Below, piece after piece: positions 17,263-25,288 of a stretch of 36,322 bases of DNA. Origin of the DNA: Acidimicrobiaceae bacterium (GTDB lineage: Bacteria > Actinomycetota > Acidimicrobiia > Acidimicrobiales > Bog-793); NCBI GenBank assembly GCA_027365385.1, contig DAHXNN010000105.1, forward strand, positions 1 through 36,322, given 5' to 3'. Made by a program: the position numbers and the translations under genes. Position 1 is the stretch's first letter; each line of letters opens with the position of its first letter. Under the pieces are notes generated by a model. The model was given only the letters and a program-made list of their open reading frames with translations, searched no databases and was not told where the DNA came from.

Positions 17263-18657
17263 ATGGCAGAGCGCACCTACGCCGAGAGCTCCGCGTCCTC
17301 ACCTCCGCACGACGCCGCCGCGCCGTGGTCGCCCGCATCCTGGCACGCGCACCCCGCGGCGCAATCTCCAGGCTGGCCCGACGGGGATCTGGTGCGCGCG
17401 GTCGTAGACGACCTGAGGACTCTCCCGCCCCTCGTGTTCGCCGGCGAGGCTCGTACCCTCACCCGGGCGCTCGGCAGCGTGGCGGACGGTCGCGCCTTCG
17501 TCCTGCAGGCGGGAGACTGCGCAGAGTCCTTCAGCGACCAGTCGGCCGACCAGATACGTGACAAGCTCCGCGTCATCCTCCAGATGGCGGTGGTCCTGAC
17601 CTACGCAGCCGGCGTCCCGGTGGTCAAGCTGGGCCGGATCGCCGGGCAGTACGCGAAGCCGCGGTCGTCGCCGGTCGAACGTGTCGGCGACACGGAGATG
17701 GCGGCGTTCCGCGGTCACATCGTCAACGACGACGCACCGGTCCCGTCCGCGCGCGTACCCGATCCCCGGCGCATGCTCACGGCCTACCACCACTCGGCCT
17801 CGACGCTCAACCTGCTGCGCGCCTTCACAAAGGGAGGGTTCGCGGACCTTTCACAGGTCCACGCGTGGAACCAGGAGTTCGTGGCGACGAGCGCAGAGGG
17901 TCGTCGCTACGAGGCGATCGCCGAGGAGATCGACCGCACGCTGCGCTTCATGCGAGCGTGCGGTGTCGACCTCTCGGACGGCGCGCCGATCCAGCAGGTG
18001 GACCTCTACACCAGCCACGAAGCGCTCCTGCTCGATTACGAGGAGGCGATGACCCGCCGGGACTCGCTGACGGGTGACTACTACGACTGCTCGGCGCACA
18101 TGCTCTGGATCGGCGAGCGGACGCGCCAGCTCGACGGAGCGCACGTCGCCTTCCTCCAGGGTGTCGGCAACCCGATCGGTGTCAAGCTCGGACCGGGCAC
18201 CACTCCCGACGAGGCGGTGGAGCTTTGCGAGCTGCTCAATCCGGGGCGGGTCCCGGGGCGCCTCACCTTGATCTCCCGGCTCGGCGTCGGCAAGGTGACC
18301 TCTCTGCTCCCCCCCGTCGTACGGGCAGTCACAGACGCAGGTCATCCGGTCGTGTGGGAGTGCGACCCCATGCACTGCAACACCTTCGCGGCCGAAGGGG
18401 GGCGCAAGACACGCCACTTCGACGACGTGCTCGGAGAGATCCGGGGCTTCTTCGCGGTGCACCGGAGCGAGGGAACCTGGCCGGGAGGCGTCCACGTCGA
18501 GCTGACGGGCGACGACGTGACCGAGTGCCTCGGTGGCGTCGAGGACATCCTCGAGGAGCAGCTCCCACTGCGCTACACGACGACCTGTGACCCGAGGCTA
18601 AACGCTCGCCAGTCGATCGACCTCGCCTTCCGGGTGGCAGAGCTCCTGCGCACCTGA
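17263..18657 (+). CDS. aroG: Class II 3-deoxy-7-phosphoheptulonate (DAHP) synthase
   Basis: Condenses phosphoenolpyruvate with erythrose 4-phosphate, the entry to the shikimate pathway. The protein has 464 residues, the plant/mycobacterial (class II) type. Signatures include the metal-cysteine region FVLQAGDCAESF (C near 86), VKLGRIAGQYAKPRS, HAWNQEF, VDLYTSHEALLL, GVGNPIGVKLGP, RLTLISRLGVGKV, then VWECDPMHCNT and HVELTGDDVTECLGG. The TIM barrel is complete and no key region is missing. It looks leaderless, with TACTCT 6 bases before the ATG. Its stop overlaps the start of the next gene by one base (TGATG), an unexpected link to a secreted protein. Confidence 0.97.
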   Translation: MAERTYAESSASSPPHDAAAPWSPASWHAHPAAQSPGWPDGDLVRAVVDDLRTLPPLVFAGEARTLTRALGSVADGRAFVLQAGDCAESFSDQSADQIRDKLRVILQMAVVLTYAAGVPVVKLGRIAGQYAKPRSSPVERVGDTEMAAFRGHIVNDDAPVPSARVPDPRRMLTAYHHSASTLNLLRAFTKGGFADLSQVHAWNQEFVATSAEGRRYEAIAEEIDRTLRFMRACGVDLSDGAPIQQVDLYTSHEALLLDYEEAMTRRDSLTGDYYDCSAHMLWIGERTRQLDGAHVAFLQGVGNPIGVKLGPGTTPDEAVELCELLNPGRVPGRLTLISRLGVGKVTSLLPPVVRAVTDAGHPVVWECDPMHCNTFAAEGGRKTRHFDDVLGEIRGFFAVHRSEGTWPGGVHVELTGDDVTECLGGVEDILEEQLPLRYTTTCDPRLNARQSIDLAFRVAELLRT

Positions 18658-20708
18658 TGGCGCCGAGGAGGCGCGGGCGCCGTCCAGCCCCTCTGGTGGC
18701 GTTCGTCGCGCTGGCGTCCGGGCTGGTCGCCTCGGGCGCCGCCGCTCACCGCGCGCCGGAGATCCGCTCTTCGGCGACGGTGCGCGCTCTCTCCTCTGCG
18801 CCGGCCCAAGCGTCGGGATCGTGTGCGCCCGGACCCGTGCCACCCACCACGACGACGACAACGACGATCCCGGCCTCCACCACGACGACGTACCCGACCA
18901 CGACGACGTACCCGGGCGAGACGACCACGACGACGTACCCGGGCGAGACCACCACGACGACGGTCGGACCGACCTCGGCTGCGCCCACACAGGCCGTGCC
19001 GACGACGTACCCGGGTGAGACCACCACGACGGTCCCGGCCTCCACCACGACGACGTACCCGGGTGAGACCACCACGACGACGGTCGGTACCAAGGTTACG
19101 GCCGCGTACTACCTGTTCGAGACCGACGGAGCCGTCGTCGCCTATGGGGGCGCCGACGACTTCGGCTCGACGGCGTCGACACACCTTCCTCCCGTCGTCG
19201 CCGCCGCGGCTACTCCCGACGGCGGCGGCTACTGGATGGCCACTGTGTCGGGCGACGTGTACCACTTCGGCGACGCCCGGTTCTACGGCTCGCCGGTACA
19301 CGGGCTCGGCAAGGCGCGCATCGTCGCGATGGCCTCGACGCCCGACGGCCAGGGCTACTGGCTCGTCACGGCGAAGGGCAATGTGTTCAACTACGGCGAC
19401 GCTCCCTTTTGCGGCTCCCGGGCAAGTGCGACGCCTTCGAGCCCCATCGTCGCGTTCGCGGCGACTCCCGACGGCCAGGGGTACTGGCTCGTCACGGCGA
19501 GCGGCATCGTGTACAACTACGGCGACGCCGGTCACTTCGGGTCGGAGGGTCGAGCCGCACCGCGCAGCCCGGTCGTCGCGTTCGCGCCGACTCCGGACGG
19601 GAAGGGCTACTGGCTCGTCACGGGGAACGGTGGTGTCTACAACTACGGCGACGCGCAGCTCTACGGATCAGCTGTGCACCTGCACTTCCCCCTACCGGTC
19701 GTCGCCATCGCCACGACTGCAGATGGCGCCGGCTACTGGTTGGCGACGGCGACCGGACGTGTCTTCCACTTCGGCGACGCGCACTACGCAGGCTCGCTCC
19801 TGCACAGCCCGCCCCCGAGATCGGTGTCCGTCTCCGACATCGTGCGTGCCTCGCCAGGAGTGCCCTCACCGGCTCGTTCACCCTTCCCTCCCGGAGAGCT
19901 CGGCTTCGACGTGAGCAACTTCCAGTGCGCGAAAGGCGCGAGCAGGTCGATCCAGGCGAACGTGCCACGACGGTCCGGGGTCACCGTCCTCCAGGTCGTC
20001 GGCTGGCTCGACAGCAGCTTCAACTCCTGCCTCGCGTCGGAAGCCGCTTGGGCACAGCGAGCCTCCGGCGGCACCTCCGGCACCTACAGCCTCTATCTCT
20101 TCGTGAACTCGCCCGGTGCGACGACAGCCGCAAGCCTGCTCGAGCAGAGCGGCCCGGCAGGGATCTGCTCGGCTGTCACAGGAGCAGCGCGGCGTAGATG
20201 CGCTGCGTACAACTACGGCTACAACGGGGCGGAGAATGCTCTCGCGTACGCTGACGGCCAGGGAGTCGCAGCAAAGGTGTGGTGGCTCGACGTCGAGAAC
20301 GCGAACCTCTCCGCGAACGCGTTCAGCAACCTGCCGGTCTCGTACTGGTCCGACTCGAAGAAGCTCAACGCGGAGACGATCCAAGGAGCGCTCGACGCTC
20401 TCCGCCATGCGGGGGTCGTCGCAGGCATCTACTCGACGAGCCTACAGTTCGCGACGATCGCAGGACGCTTCGTGCCGAGCGGTCCGACCGTCCCGCTCTG
20501 GGTCGCAGGCGTCCCGTGGACTCACCCTCCCTACGCGGAGCCCGGCCTCTACCGCGTGTCGGTGCTCGCCAGCTGGTGCGCTGGGACTGCCGTCTACCCG
20601 GGCACGAAGACGACGGACGTCTTCGCTGGTGGCGTGCCCTGGCTGCTCCAGGAGACACCCGGGCAGGAGGCCTCGCCCTACGGCCTCGACCCCGACTACT
20701 CCTGCTGA
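18657..20708 (+). CDS. Secreted protein: Thr-rich linker, six GYWLVT/YGDA repeats and GH25-like domain
   Basis: A 683-residue exported protein. A basic start and hydrophobic stretch (about 12-30) form a signal peptide. Residues about 62-145 are a Thr/Pro linker with four YPGETTTT units, probably wall-spanning and O-glycosylatable. Residues about 148-385 hold six repeats of some 40-45 residues with the pattern TPDGxGYWLVTxxGxVYNYGDAxxxGS, likely a beta-propeller; the first copy is degenerate. Residues 413-683 resemble a GH25 or DUF1906-type TIM barrel, with G-F-D418-V-S at its start and the D545-V-E547 (WWLDVEN) acid pair typical of GH25. Cell-wall hydrolysis or binding is inferred. The ATG overlaps the aroG stop. 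The stop lies on a 13-bp tandem duplication. Confidence 0.85.
   Translation: MAPRRRGRRPAPLVAFVALASGLVASGAAAHRAPEIRSSATVRALSSAPAQASGSCAPGPVPPTTTTTTTIPASTTTTYPTTTTYPGETTTTTYPGETTTTTVGPTSAAPTQAVPTTYPGETTTTVPASTTTTYPGETTTTTVGTKVTAAYYLFETDGAVVAYGGADDFGSTASTHLPPVVAAAATPDGGGYWMATVSGDVYHFGDARFYGSPVHGLGKARIVAMASTPDGQGYWLVTAKGNVFNYGDAPFCGSRASATPSSPIVAFAATPDGQGYWLVTASGIVYNYGDAGHFGSEGRAAPRSPVVAFAPTPDGKGYWLVTGNGGVYNYGDAQLYGSAVHLHFPLPVVAIATTADGAGYWLATATGRVFHFGDAHYAGSLLHSPPPRSVSVSDIVRASPGVPSPARSPFPPGELGFDVSNFQCAKGASRSIQANVPRRSGVTVLQVVGWLDSSFNSCLASEAAWAQRASGGTSGTYSLYLFVNSPGATTAASLLEQSGPAGICSAVTGAARRRCAAYNYGYNGAENALAYADGQGVAAKVWWLDVENANLSANAFSNLPVSYWSDSKKLNAETIQGALDALRHAGVVAGIYSTSLQFATIAGRFVPSGPTVPLWVAGVPWTHPPYAEPGLYRVSVLASWCAGTAVYPGTKTTDVFAGGVPWLLQETPGQEASPYGLDPDYSC
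18868..19087 (+). repeat. Tandem-like DNA repeats encoding the YPGETTTT linker
   Basis: Four copies of TACCCGGGYGAGA start at 18909, 18936, 19008 and 19056. A segment of about 43 bases ending at 18967 recurs 120 bases later, ending at 19087, with one mismatch. A 29-base segment at 18868-18896 recurs identically at 19033-19061. The codons are almost all ACC/ACG, so the array can change length by slippage or recombination. Confidence 0.85.
19107..19800 (+). repeat. Six propeller-type coding repeats
   Basis: Within the secreted protein, six units of about 120-135 bases encode the GYWLVT...YGDA motif. Copies two to six share clear nucleotide identity; for example, the segment starting at 19341 and that at 19467 are 126 bases apart. 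The first unit (YYLFETDGAVVAYGGADDFGS) has diverged most. Confidence 0.8.
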
Positions 20709-20719
20709 CTACTCCTGCT
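20694..20719 (+). repeat. 13-bp tandem duplication at the convergent stop codons
   Basis: GACTACTCCTGCT occurs twice head to tail (20694-20706 and 20707-20719). The TGA of the secreted-protein gene spans the junction of the two copies, and the TAG of the opposite gene lies in the second copy. Confidence 0.9.
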
Positions 20720-21473
20720 GGGTAGCGACGGCTGCGGGATCTGCGATCACCCACTCCGGTGGCGCCGACAGGAGCCCCGCGGACGCTCCTGCGCCGGACG
20801 AGCCTGACCAGTCGAGCAGGTGTGCGGCGTCGTTGTAGCGCACGAGTCGCCACTTGGAGCCGGTGTGCTGCCACTCGGTGAGCGAGGTGTGGTGCGGGTG
20901 GAGGCGCACTGCGTTGCCGTGATCGCCCAGCCCGAGGAAGCGGATCATGGACGAGTCGACCACTCCACCGTGAGCGACCACGACGACGAGCTCGCCGGGG
21001 TGATCGTACGCGACCTGCTCGAGCGCCACCGAGGCGCGGTCGAGGAAGCCGGCCCAGCTCTCCCCACCCGGCGAAAGCGGCTCCTCCGGCTCGTCACCGG
21101 GAAGCGAGCGACGCCCGTAGCGCTCCACGTACTGCGACCACGAGAGCCCGTCCGCCTCGCCGGGATGACGCTCGCATAACGCGCACGTCTCGACGAACGA
21201 CGGCACCCGCCGCGCAGGCGAGCACCTGCCGAGTGCCGGGGCGATGATCCGCGCCGTCTGCACGGCCCGGGGCAGGATGCTCGTGTAGAAAGCCGTCGCA
21301 CCTGCGAGCTCGCCGGTCCGCTCCAGGCGGTCCGCTAACGCCTCGGCCTGGCGGACTCCTTGAGCGGTAAGACCCCGGCAGCTCTCGTGACCGCCGATGT
21401 ACTCCTCGACATTGCAGACCGCCTCGCCGTGACGGACGATGACGAGACGGGTCCCTTGAGCGATGCCGTCCAT
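20709..21473 (-). CDS. Histidine phosphatase (phosphoglycerate mutase-like) family protein
   Basis: A 254-residue member of histidine phosphatase branch 1. It has the catalytic motif VIVRHGEA (phosphohistidine H15, R14), the phosphate-pocket arginine in YTSILPRAVQTA, and the second histidine H168 in VVVAHGGVV. TAQGVRQAEALADRL is also typical. The substrate cannot be told from sequence: branch members act on phosphosugars, nucleotides, cofactor intermediates or proteins. About 35 residues at the C-terminus (Gly/Ser/Ala-rich) are extra. There is no Shine-Dalgarno; TAGCGT lies 6 bases before the ATG. It is separated from the VWA gene by 39 bases but probably has its own promoter. Its stop abuts that of the convergent secreted-protein gene. 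Confidence 0.88.
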   Translation of the reverse strand: MDGIAQGTRLVIVRHGEAVCNVEEYIGGHESCRGLTAQGVRQAEALADRLERTGELAGATAFYTSILPRAVQTARIIAPALGRCSPARRVPSFVETCALCERHPGEADGLSWSQYVERYGRRSLPGDEPEEPLSPGGESWAGFLDRASVALEQVAYDHPGELVVVVAHGGVVDSSMIRFLGLGDHGNAVRLHPHHTSLTEWQHTGSKWRLVRYNDAAHLLDWSGSSGAGASAGLLSAPPEWVIADPAAVATQQE

Positions 21474-21479
21474 TCCACG

Positions 21480-21485
21480 ACGCTA
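21480..21485 (-). promoter_or_regulatory. -10 element of a probable leaderless phosphatase promoter
   Basis: TAGCGT on the minus strand, 6 bases before the ATG of the histidine phosphatase gene. It lies in the 39-base gap after the VWA gene, with no Shine-Dalgarno present. Confidence 0.45.
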
Positions 21486-21512
21486 GCGGACCGGCCCGGA
21501 ATCGAGCGGCGG

Positions 21513-22970
21513 CTAGGTCTCGAGGAGCTCGACGAACCGCTCCAGCTGGCGCAGGTTGCGGCACTCGAACATGCCGTCGGTGACGGGCTCGTAGGCGCCC
21601 ACCACCGAGTCACCACTTCCCCAGTACGCGCGCGGCTCGGGGTTGAGCCAGTAGACATGGCGGGCTCGCCGGGCCACCGACGCCAGTTCCTCGACCTGCG
21701 GGGGGTGGTAGTTGCTCCGCGCGTCGCCGAGCACGACGATGCTCGTGCGCGACGTCACCTCGCGTCCCCAGCGCTGCGCGAAGACGCCGAACGCGTGCCC
21801 GTAGTCGGAGTGCCCGTCGAGGTGGAGGACGTCGGCCTCCGTGCCGACGCGCTCGATGGCCTCGCCGATGGTCGCGGACTTGGCAAATATCGCCGTGACC
21901 TCGTCGATCCCGTCGACGAACACGAACGTCCGCACCTTCGAGAACTGCGACGCGATCGCGTGGACCAGGTGCAGGGTGAACCGAGCGAAGGCAGCGACCG
22001 AGCCGGAGACGTCCGCAAGCACGACGATCTCTGGCTTGGCCGGGCACACGGCATGGAACCTGGGGTCGACAGGCACGCCTCCGGTGGACAGGGAACGCCG
22101 GATCGTCGAGCGGAAGTCGAGCGACCCCGTCCGTCCCTGCCGTCGACGCTTCGCGAGTCGGGCGGCGAGCGAGCGGGCGAGCGGGTAGAGCGCCCGACGC
22201 ATCCGCGCAAGCTCGTCTCCGGTCGCATGCATGAAGTCGACGTCCTCGACGAGCGACCGCTGCACCGTTCGAGCGACCGCCGAGCTGCCCCGCTCTTCGA
22301 CCAGCGCCCGACGTATCTCCGCCTCGATGCGTCGCCGTAGCTCCTGCGCTCGCGACGCGAGCTCGTCGGCGACGAGGCGTTCGCCGAGATGGTCCGTCGG
22401 CAGGTCGAGGACGCGCCCGTCCGCCGTCGGGCGATGGGCGCGTGCCACGAGGTCGGCGAGCCGGCCATCGAGATCGAGAGCATGCAGCGTCTTGTAGAGA
22501 TAGTAGGAGACGCCGACCGGCCTGCTGGGCTGGATGCCGGCGTGGAGCGCGACCGCGAGCCGGGCAGCCCGTGCCAGCGCGTGGAGGTCGCCGTGCCCGA
22601 GCGCCGCGTCGAGCAGCCCTCGAAGCTCCTCCTCGCTGCCCCCCGAGCCCGCCTCGCCATCGGCGGCTCCGGGGTCTCGGCCACCCGAGCCCGCAGGAGC
22701 GGAGCAGCTTTCGCCACCTGAGCCCGGGTGCAGGTGTCCGTCGCCGGCCGTGGCCGCTGCGAGGGAGAAGTAGACGTCGAAGACCGTGGAGAAAGCCTCG
22801 ACGTGCGCTGAGGACTTGACGAGCGTCGCTCCGAGGGCGCTCCGGAGCGCCGACCTGTCACCGAGGGGTATCTCGCCGATCGCCGTCGCCGCGTCGAGCG
22901 TCTCGGTGAGCGACACCGGCAGACCCGCGGCACGCAGCTCGTCGACGAATCCGGTGAGCACGTCGAGCAC
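21513..22970 (-). CDS. VWA-domain protein, CoxE-like
   Basis: A 485-residue protein with a C-terminal von Willebrand factor A domain. The metal-ion-dependent adhesion site is complete at its first segment, D320-x-S322-x-S324 (VLADVSGSVAAF), and later acidic motifs (HSDYGHAF, VVLGDARSNY) fit the fold. The N-terminal 300 residues are the helical CoxE/DUF-type region, with a Gly/Ser/Ala-rich insert at about 76-112. It follows a MoxR-type ATPase gene after 62 bases. MoxR-VWA pairs act as chaperone-like complexes that insert metals or assemble enzymes; the client here is unknown. The GTG start is used; an in-frame TGA lies just upstream. Confidence 0.9.
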   Translation of the reverse strand: MLDVLTGFVDELRAAGLPVSLTETLDAATAIGEIPLGDRSALRSALGATLVKSSAHVEAFSTVFDVYFSLAAATAGDGHLHPGSGGESCSAPAGSGGRDPGAADGEAGSGGSEEELRGLLDAALGHGDLHALARAARLAVALHAGIQPSRPVGVSYYLYKTLHALDLDGRLADLVARAHRPTADGRVLDLPTDHLGERLVADELASRAQELRRRIEAEIRRALVEERGSSAVARTVQRSLVEDVDFMHATGDELARMRRALYPLARSLAARLAKRRRQGRTGSLDFRSTIRRSLSTGGVPVDPRFHAVCPAKPEIVVLADVSGSVAAFARFTLHLVHAIASQFSKVRTFVFVDGIDEVTAIFAKSATIGEAIERVGTEADVLHLDGHSDYGHAFGVFAQRWGREVTSRTSIVVLGDARSNYHPPQVEELASVARRARHVYWLNPEPRAYWGSGDSVVGAYEPVTDGMFECRNLRQLERFVELLET

Positions 22971-23006
22971 GGCGGCTCAGCCCGCCCGCAGCAGCAGCAG
23001 CAGACC

Positions 23007-23033
23007 ACGCTCCGTGACAGCACCGCGGAGCGT
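23007..23033 (-). terminator. Inverted repeat between moxR-like and VWA genes
   Basis: Perfect 8-bp arms ACGCTCCG and CGGAGCGT with an 11-base loop, touching the stop codon of the MoxR-like gene. There is no T-tract, so it could be a hairpin that attenuates or protects the transcript rather than a true terminator. Confidence 0.35.
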
Positions 23034-23953
23034 CACGTCGCTGCGCCCGCGAGCGCTCGTGTGGCCTCGTCGATGTCGCTCTGGTGCTTGAGCAGCAGGT
23101 TGAGCGTCGAGACGGCTGTCTTCGCGTCGACGTGCTCGATGCCGAGCAGGACGAGCGTGCGTGCCCAGTCGAGCGTCTCCGAGACCGACGGGAGCTTCTC
23201 GAGCTCCATCTGACGGAGCAGGCGCACGACACGCACGACCTCGTCCACGAGCGACGCGGCGATGCCCGGGACCTTCTCGAGCACGATCGCTCGCTCGCGC
23301 TCGAGGCTCGGATAGTCGAGGTGCAGGTACAGGCACCGGCGCTTCAGGGCCTCCGAGAGCTCCCTCGTGTTGTTCGAGGTGAGCAGGACGAGCGGCACCT
23401 GGTTCGCGTGCACCGTGCCAAGCTCCGGGATCGATACCTGGTAGTCCGAGAGCACCTCGAGCAGGAGAGCCTCGGTCTCCACCTCGATCCGGTCCACCTC
23501 GTCGACGAGGAGCACGACGGGATCCGTGGCACGGATCGCCTGGAGCAACGGGCGCTCGAGGAGGAACGCCTCGGAGAAGATGTCCTCCTCGATCTCGGCC
23601 CATCCCGGCTCGCCCCGAGACGGGCTCACGTCGGCGCGAGCCACCTGGATCCTCAGCAGCTGCTTGCGGTAGTCCCACTCGTAGAGCGCCTTCGCCTCGT
23701 CGAGGCCCTCGTAGCACTGCAGCCTGATGAGCCGGGCGCCGAGGGCCGTCGCGAGCGACTTCGCAAGCTCGGTCTTGCCCGTGCCGGCGGGTCCCTCCAC
23801 GAGCACTGGCTTCGCGAGACGGTCGGCGAGGTAGACGACCGTGGCGATCTGCTCGTCGGCGAGGTAGCCGACCTCCGCAAGACGCGTGCCGACCTCCGCG
23901 CCCGAGGAGAAGCGGTGCACCCCGGCGCGGGGGTCCGACACCACCCGCGTCAC
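23033..23953 (-). CDS. MoxR-family AAA+ ATPase (CoxD-like)
   Basis: A 306-residue AAA+ ATPase. Walker A is G54-PAGTGKT61 and Walker B is VVLLVD151-E152. A sensor-1-like LLTSNNTRELSEALKRRC follows, and the C-terminal lid domain ends near EATRALAG. MoxR ATPases work with VWA proteins to mature or activate other protein complexes, and the next gene downstream is such a VWA protein. The GTG start overlaps the proA stop (GTGA), so its translation seems coupled to proline biosynthesis genes. That link is unusual and could be only positional. The length is normal for the CoxD/MoxR group. Confidence 0.93.
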   Translation of the reverse strand: MTRVVSDPRAGVHRFSSGAEVGTRLAEVGYLADEQIATVVYLADRLAKPVLVEGPAGTGKTELAKSLATALGARLIRLQCYEGLDEAKALYEWDYRKQLLRIQVARADVSPSRGEPGWAEIEEDIFSEAFLLERPLLQAIRATDPVVLLVDEVDRIEVETEALLLEVLSDYQVSIPELGTVHANQVPLVLLTSNNTRELSEALKRRCLYLHLDYPSLERERAIVLEKVPGIAASLVDEVVRVVRLLRQMELEKLPSVSETLDWARTLVLLGIEHVDAKTAVSTLNLLLKHQSDIDEATRALAGAAT

Positions 23954-25197
23954 GTCCGCACCTGGCCGTCACCCTCGATGACGTACTTCACCGACGTGAG
24001 CTCCCGCAGCCCCATCGGCCCGCGTGCGTGCAGCTTCTGGGTGGAGATGCCGATCTCGGCGCCGAGGCCGAGCTCGCCCCCGTCGACGAAGCGCGTCGAC
24101 GCGTTGACGAGGACCGCTGCTGCGTCGACCTCCCGGACGAAGCGGGACGCCGCCGCGTAGTCCGTGGTCACGATCGCTTCGGAATGGCCGGTCGTGTAAC
24201 GGGCGATATGGCCGATAGCCGCGTCGAGGTCCTCGACGACTGCGACGGCGAGGCGGAGGCCGAGGAACTCTGACGCGAAGTCCTGCTCGGTCGCCGGTGC
24301 GATGCCGGGAAGGATCGCCCGTGCCTCCTCGTCGCCGACGAGCTCGACCCCGGCGAGCGCCACCGCGAGTCGCGGAAGCGCCTCGGCCGCGAGAGCGGCG
24401 TGGACGAGGAGCGTCTCGGCTGCATTGCAGACGCTCGGCCGCTGCATCTTCGCGTTGACGACGATCCGCTCGGCGACGTCGAGGTCGGCGGACTGGTCGA
24501 CGTAGACGTGGCAGTTGCCGTCGCCGTCGACCACGTAGGGGACCGTCGCGCGCTCGCGCACGAGCTCGACGAGACCCGGCCCGCCTCGCGGGATCAGACA
24601 GTCGATGACACCACGCAGTGTCACGAACTCCTCGACCGTCTCGTGCCTCGTGTCCTCGACGAGCTGGATCGCGTCCGCGGGTAGACCGGTCGCGGCGAGG
24701 GCTGCCCGTAGCGCAGCAGCGACGGCCTTGTTCGTCTCGAGCGCTCCCGCCGAGCCACGCAGCATCACCGCGTTCCCGGACTTGACGCAGAGACCGGCCG
24801 CGTCCGAGGTCACGTTGGGACGGTTCTCGTAGACGATGCCGACGACGCCGAGCGGCACCCGCACGCGCCGCACCCGCAGGCCGTTCGGGCGCACGTAACC
24901 CTCGACGACCGTGCCGACAGGGTCCTCGAGAGCGACGAGCGCTTCGAGGCCGACCGCCATCGCCTCGACTCGCGCCTCGTCCAGGCGGAGCCGGTCGACC
25001 ACCGCCGGACCGGCGCCGGAGTCCTCGGCGCGTGCGACGTCCGCGGCGTTGGCAGACAGCACCAGCGCTGTTGCAGCACGCACACCGCGCGCGGCGGCGA
25101 GGAGCGCTGCGTCCTTGTCCCTGCTCGACGCCACCGCGAGGGCACGCGCCGCAACCTTGGCCCGGGAGCCGAGCACCGACAACGAGGTGGTGGTCAT
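23950..25197 (-). CDS. proA: Glutamate-5-semialdehyde dehydrogenase (gamma-glutamyl phosphate reductase)
   Basis: The second step of proline synthesis: NADPH-dependent reduction of gamma-glutamyl phosphate. The protein has 415 residues. The aldehyde-dehydrogenase fold shows VPLGVVGIVYENRPNVTSDAAGLCVKSGNAVMLRGS, IPRGGPGLV, DGDGNCHVYVD and the catalytic C257 in PSVCNAAETLLVH. The C-terminal FVDGGELGLGAEIGISTQKLHARGPMGL is diagnostic. The ATG at 25197 is preferred to a GTG at 25224 because TAACTT sits 5 bases before it, as in a leaderless promoter. proB lies 91 bases upstream. The stop overlaps the MoxR-like gene start. Confidence 0.96.
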   Translation of the reverse strand: MTTTSLSVLGSRAKVAARALAVASSRDKDAALLAAARGVRAATALVLSANAADVARAEDSGAGPAVVDRLRLDEARVEAMAVGLEALVALEDPVGTVVEGYVRPNGLRVRRVRVPLGVVGIVYENRPNVTSDAAGLCVKSGNAVMLRGSAGALETNKAVAAALRAALAATGLPADAIQLVEDTRHETVEEFVTLRGVIDCLIPRGGPGLVELVRERATVPYVVDGDGNCHVYVDQSADLDVAERIVVNAKMQRPSVCNAAETLLVHAALAAEALPRLAVALAGVELVGDEEARAILPGIAPATEQDFASEFLGLRLAVAVVEDLDAAIGHIARYTTGHSEAIVTTDYAAASRFVREVDAAAVLVNASTRFVDGGELGLGAEIGISTQKLHARGPMGLRELTSVKYVIEGDGQVRT

Positions 25198-25202
25198 GCC
25201 CA

Positions 25203-25208
25203 AAGTTA
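25203..25208 (-). promoter_or_regulatory. Candidate -10 of a leaderless proA promoter
   Basis: TAACTT on the minus strand, 5 bases before the ATG of proA, in the 91-base proB-proA gap. There is no Shine-Dalgarno. The spacing is a base shorter than at aroG and nadD. Confidence 0.4.
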
Positions 25209-25288
25209 GCGGCACGGCGTCCACGCGTCACGGCTCGTCGATCGGCCCGACGGAGTACCCGGCGTCGACCCGACGGGACGGGCGGCGC

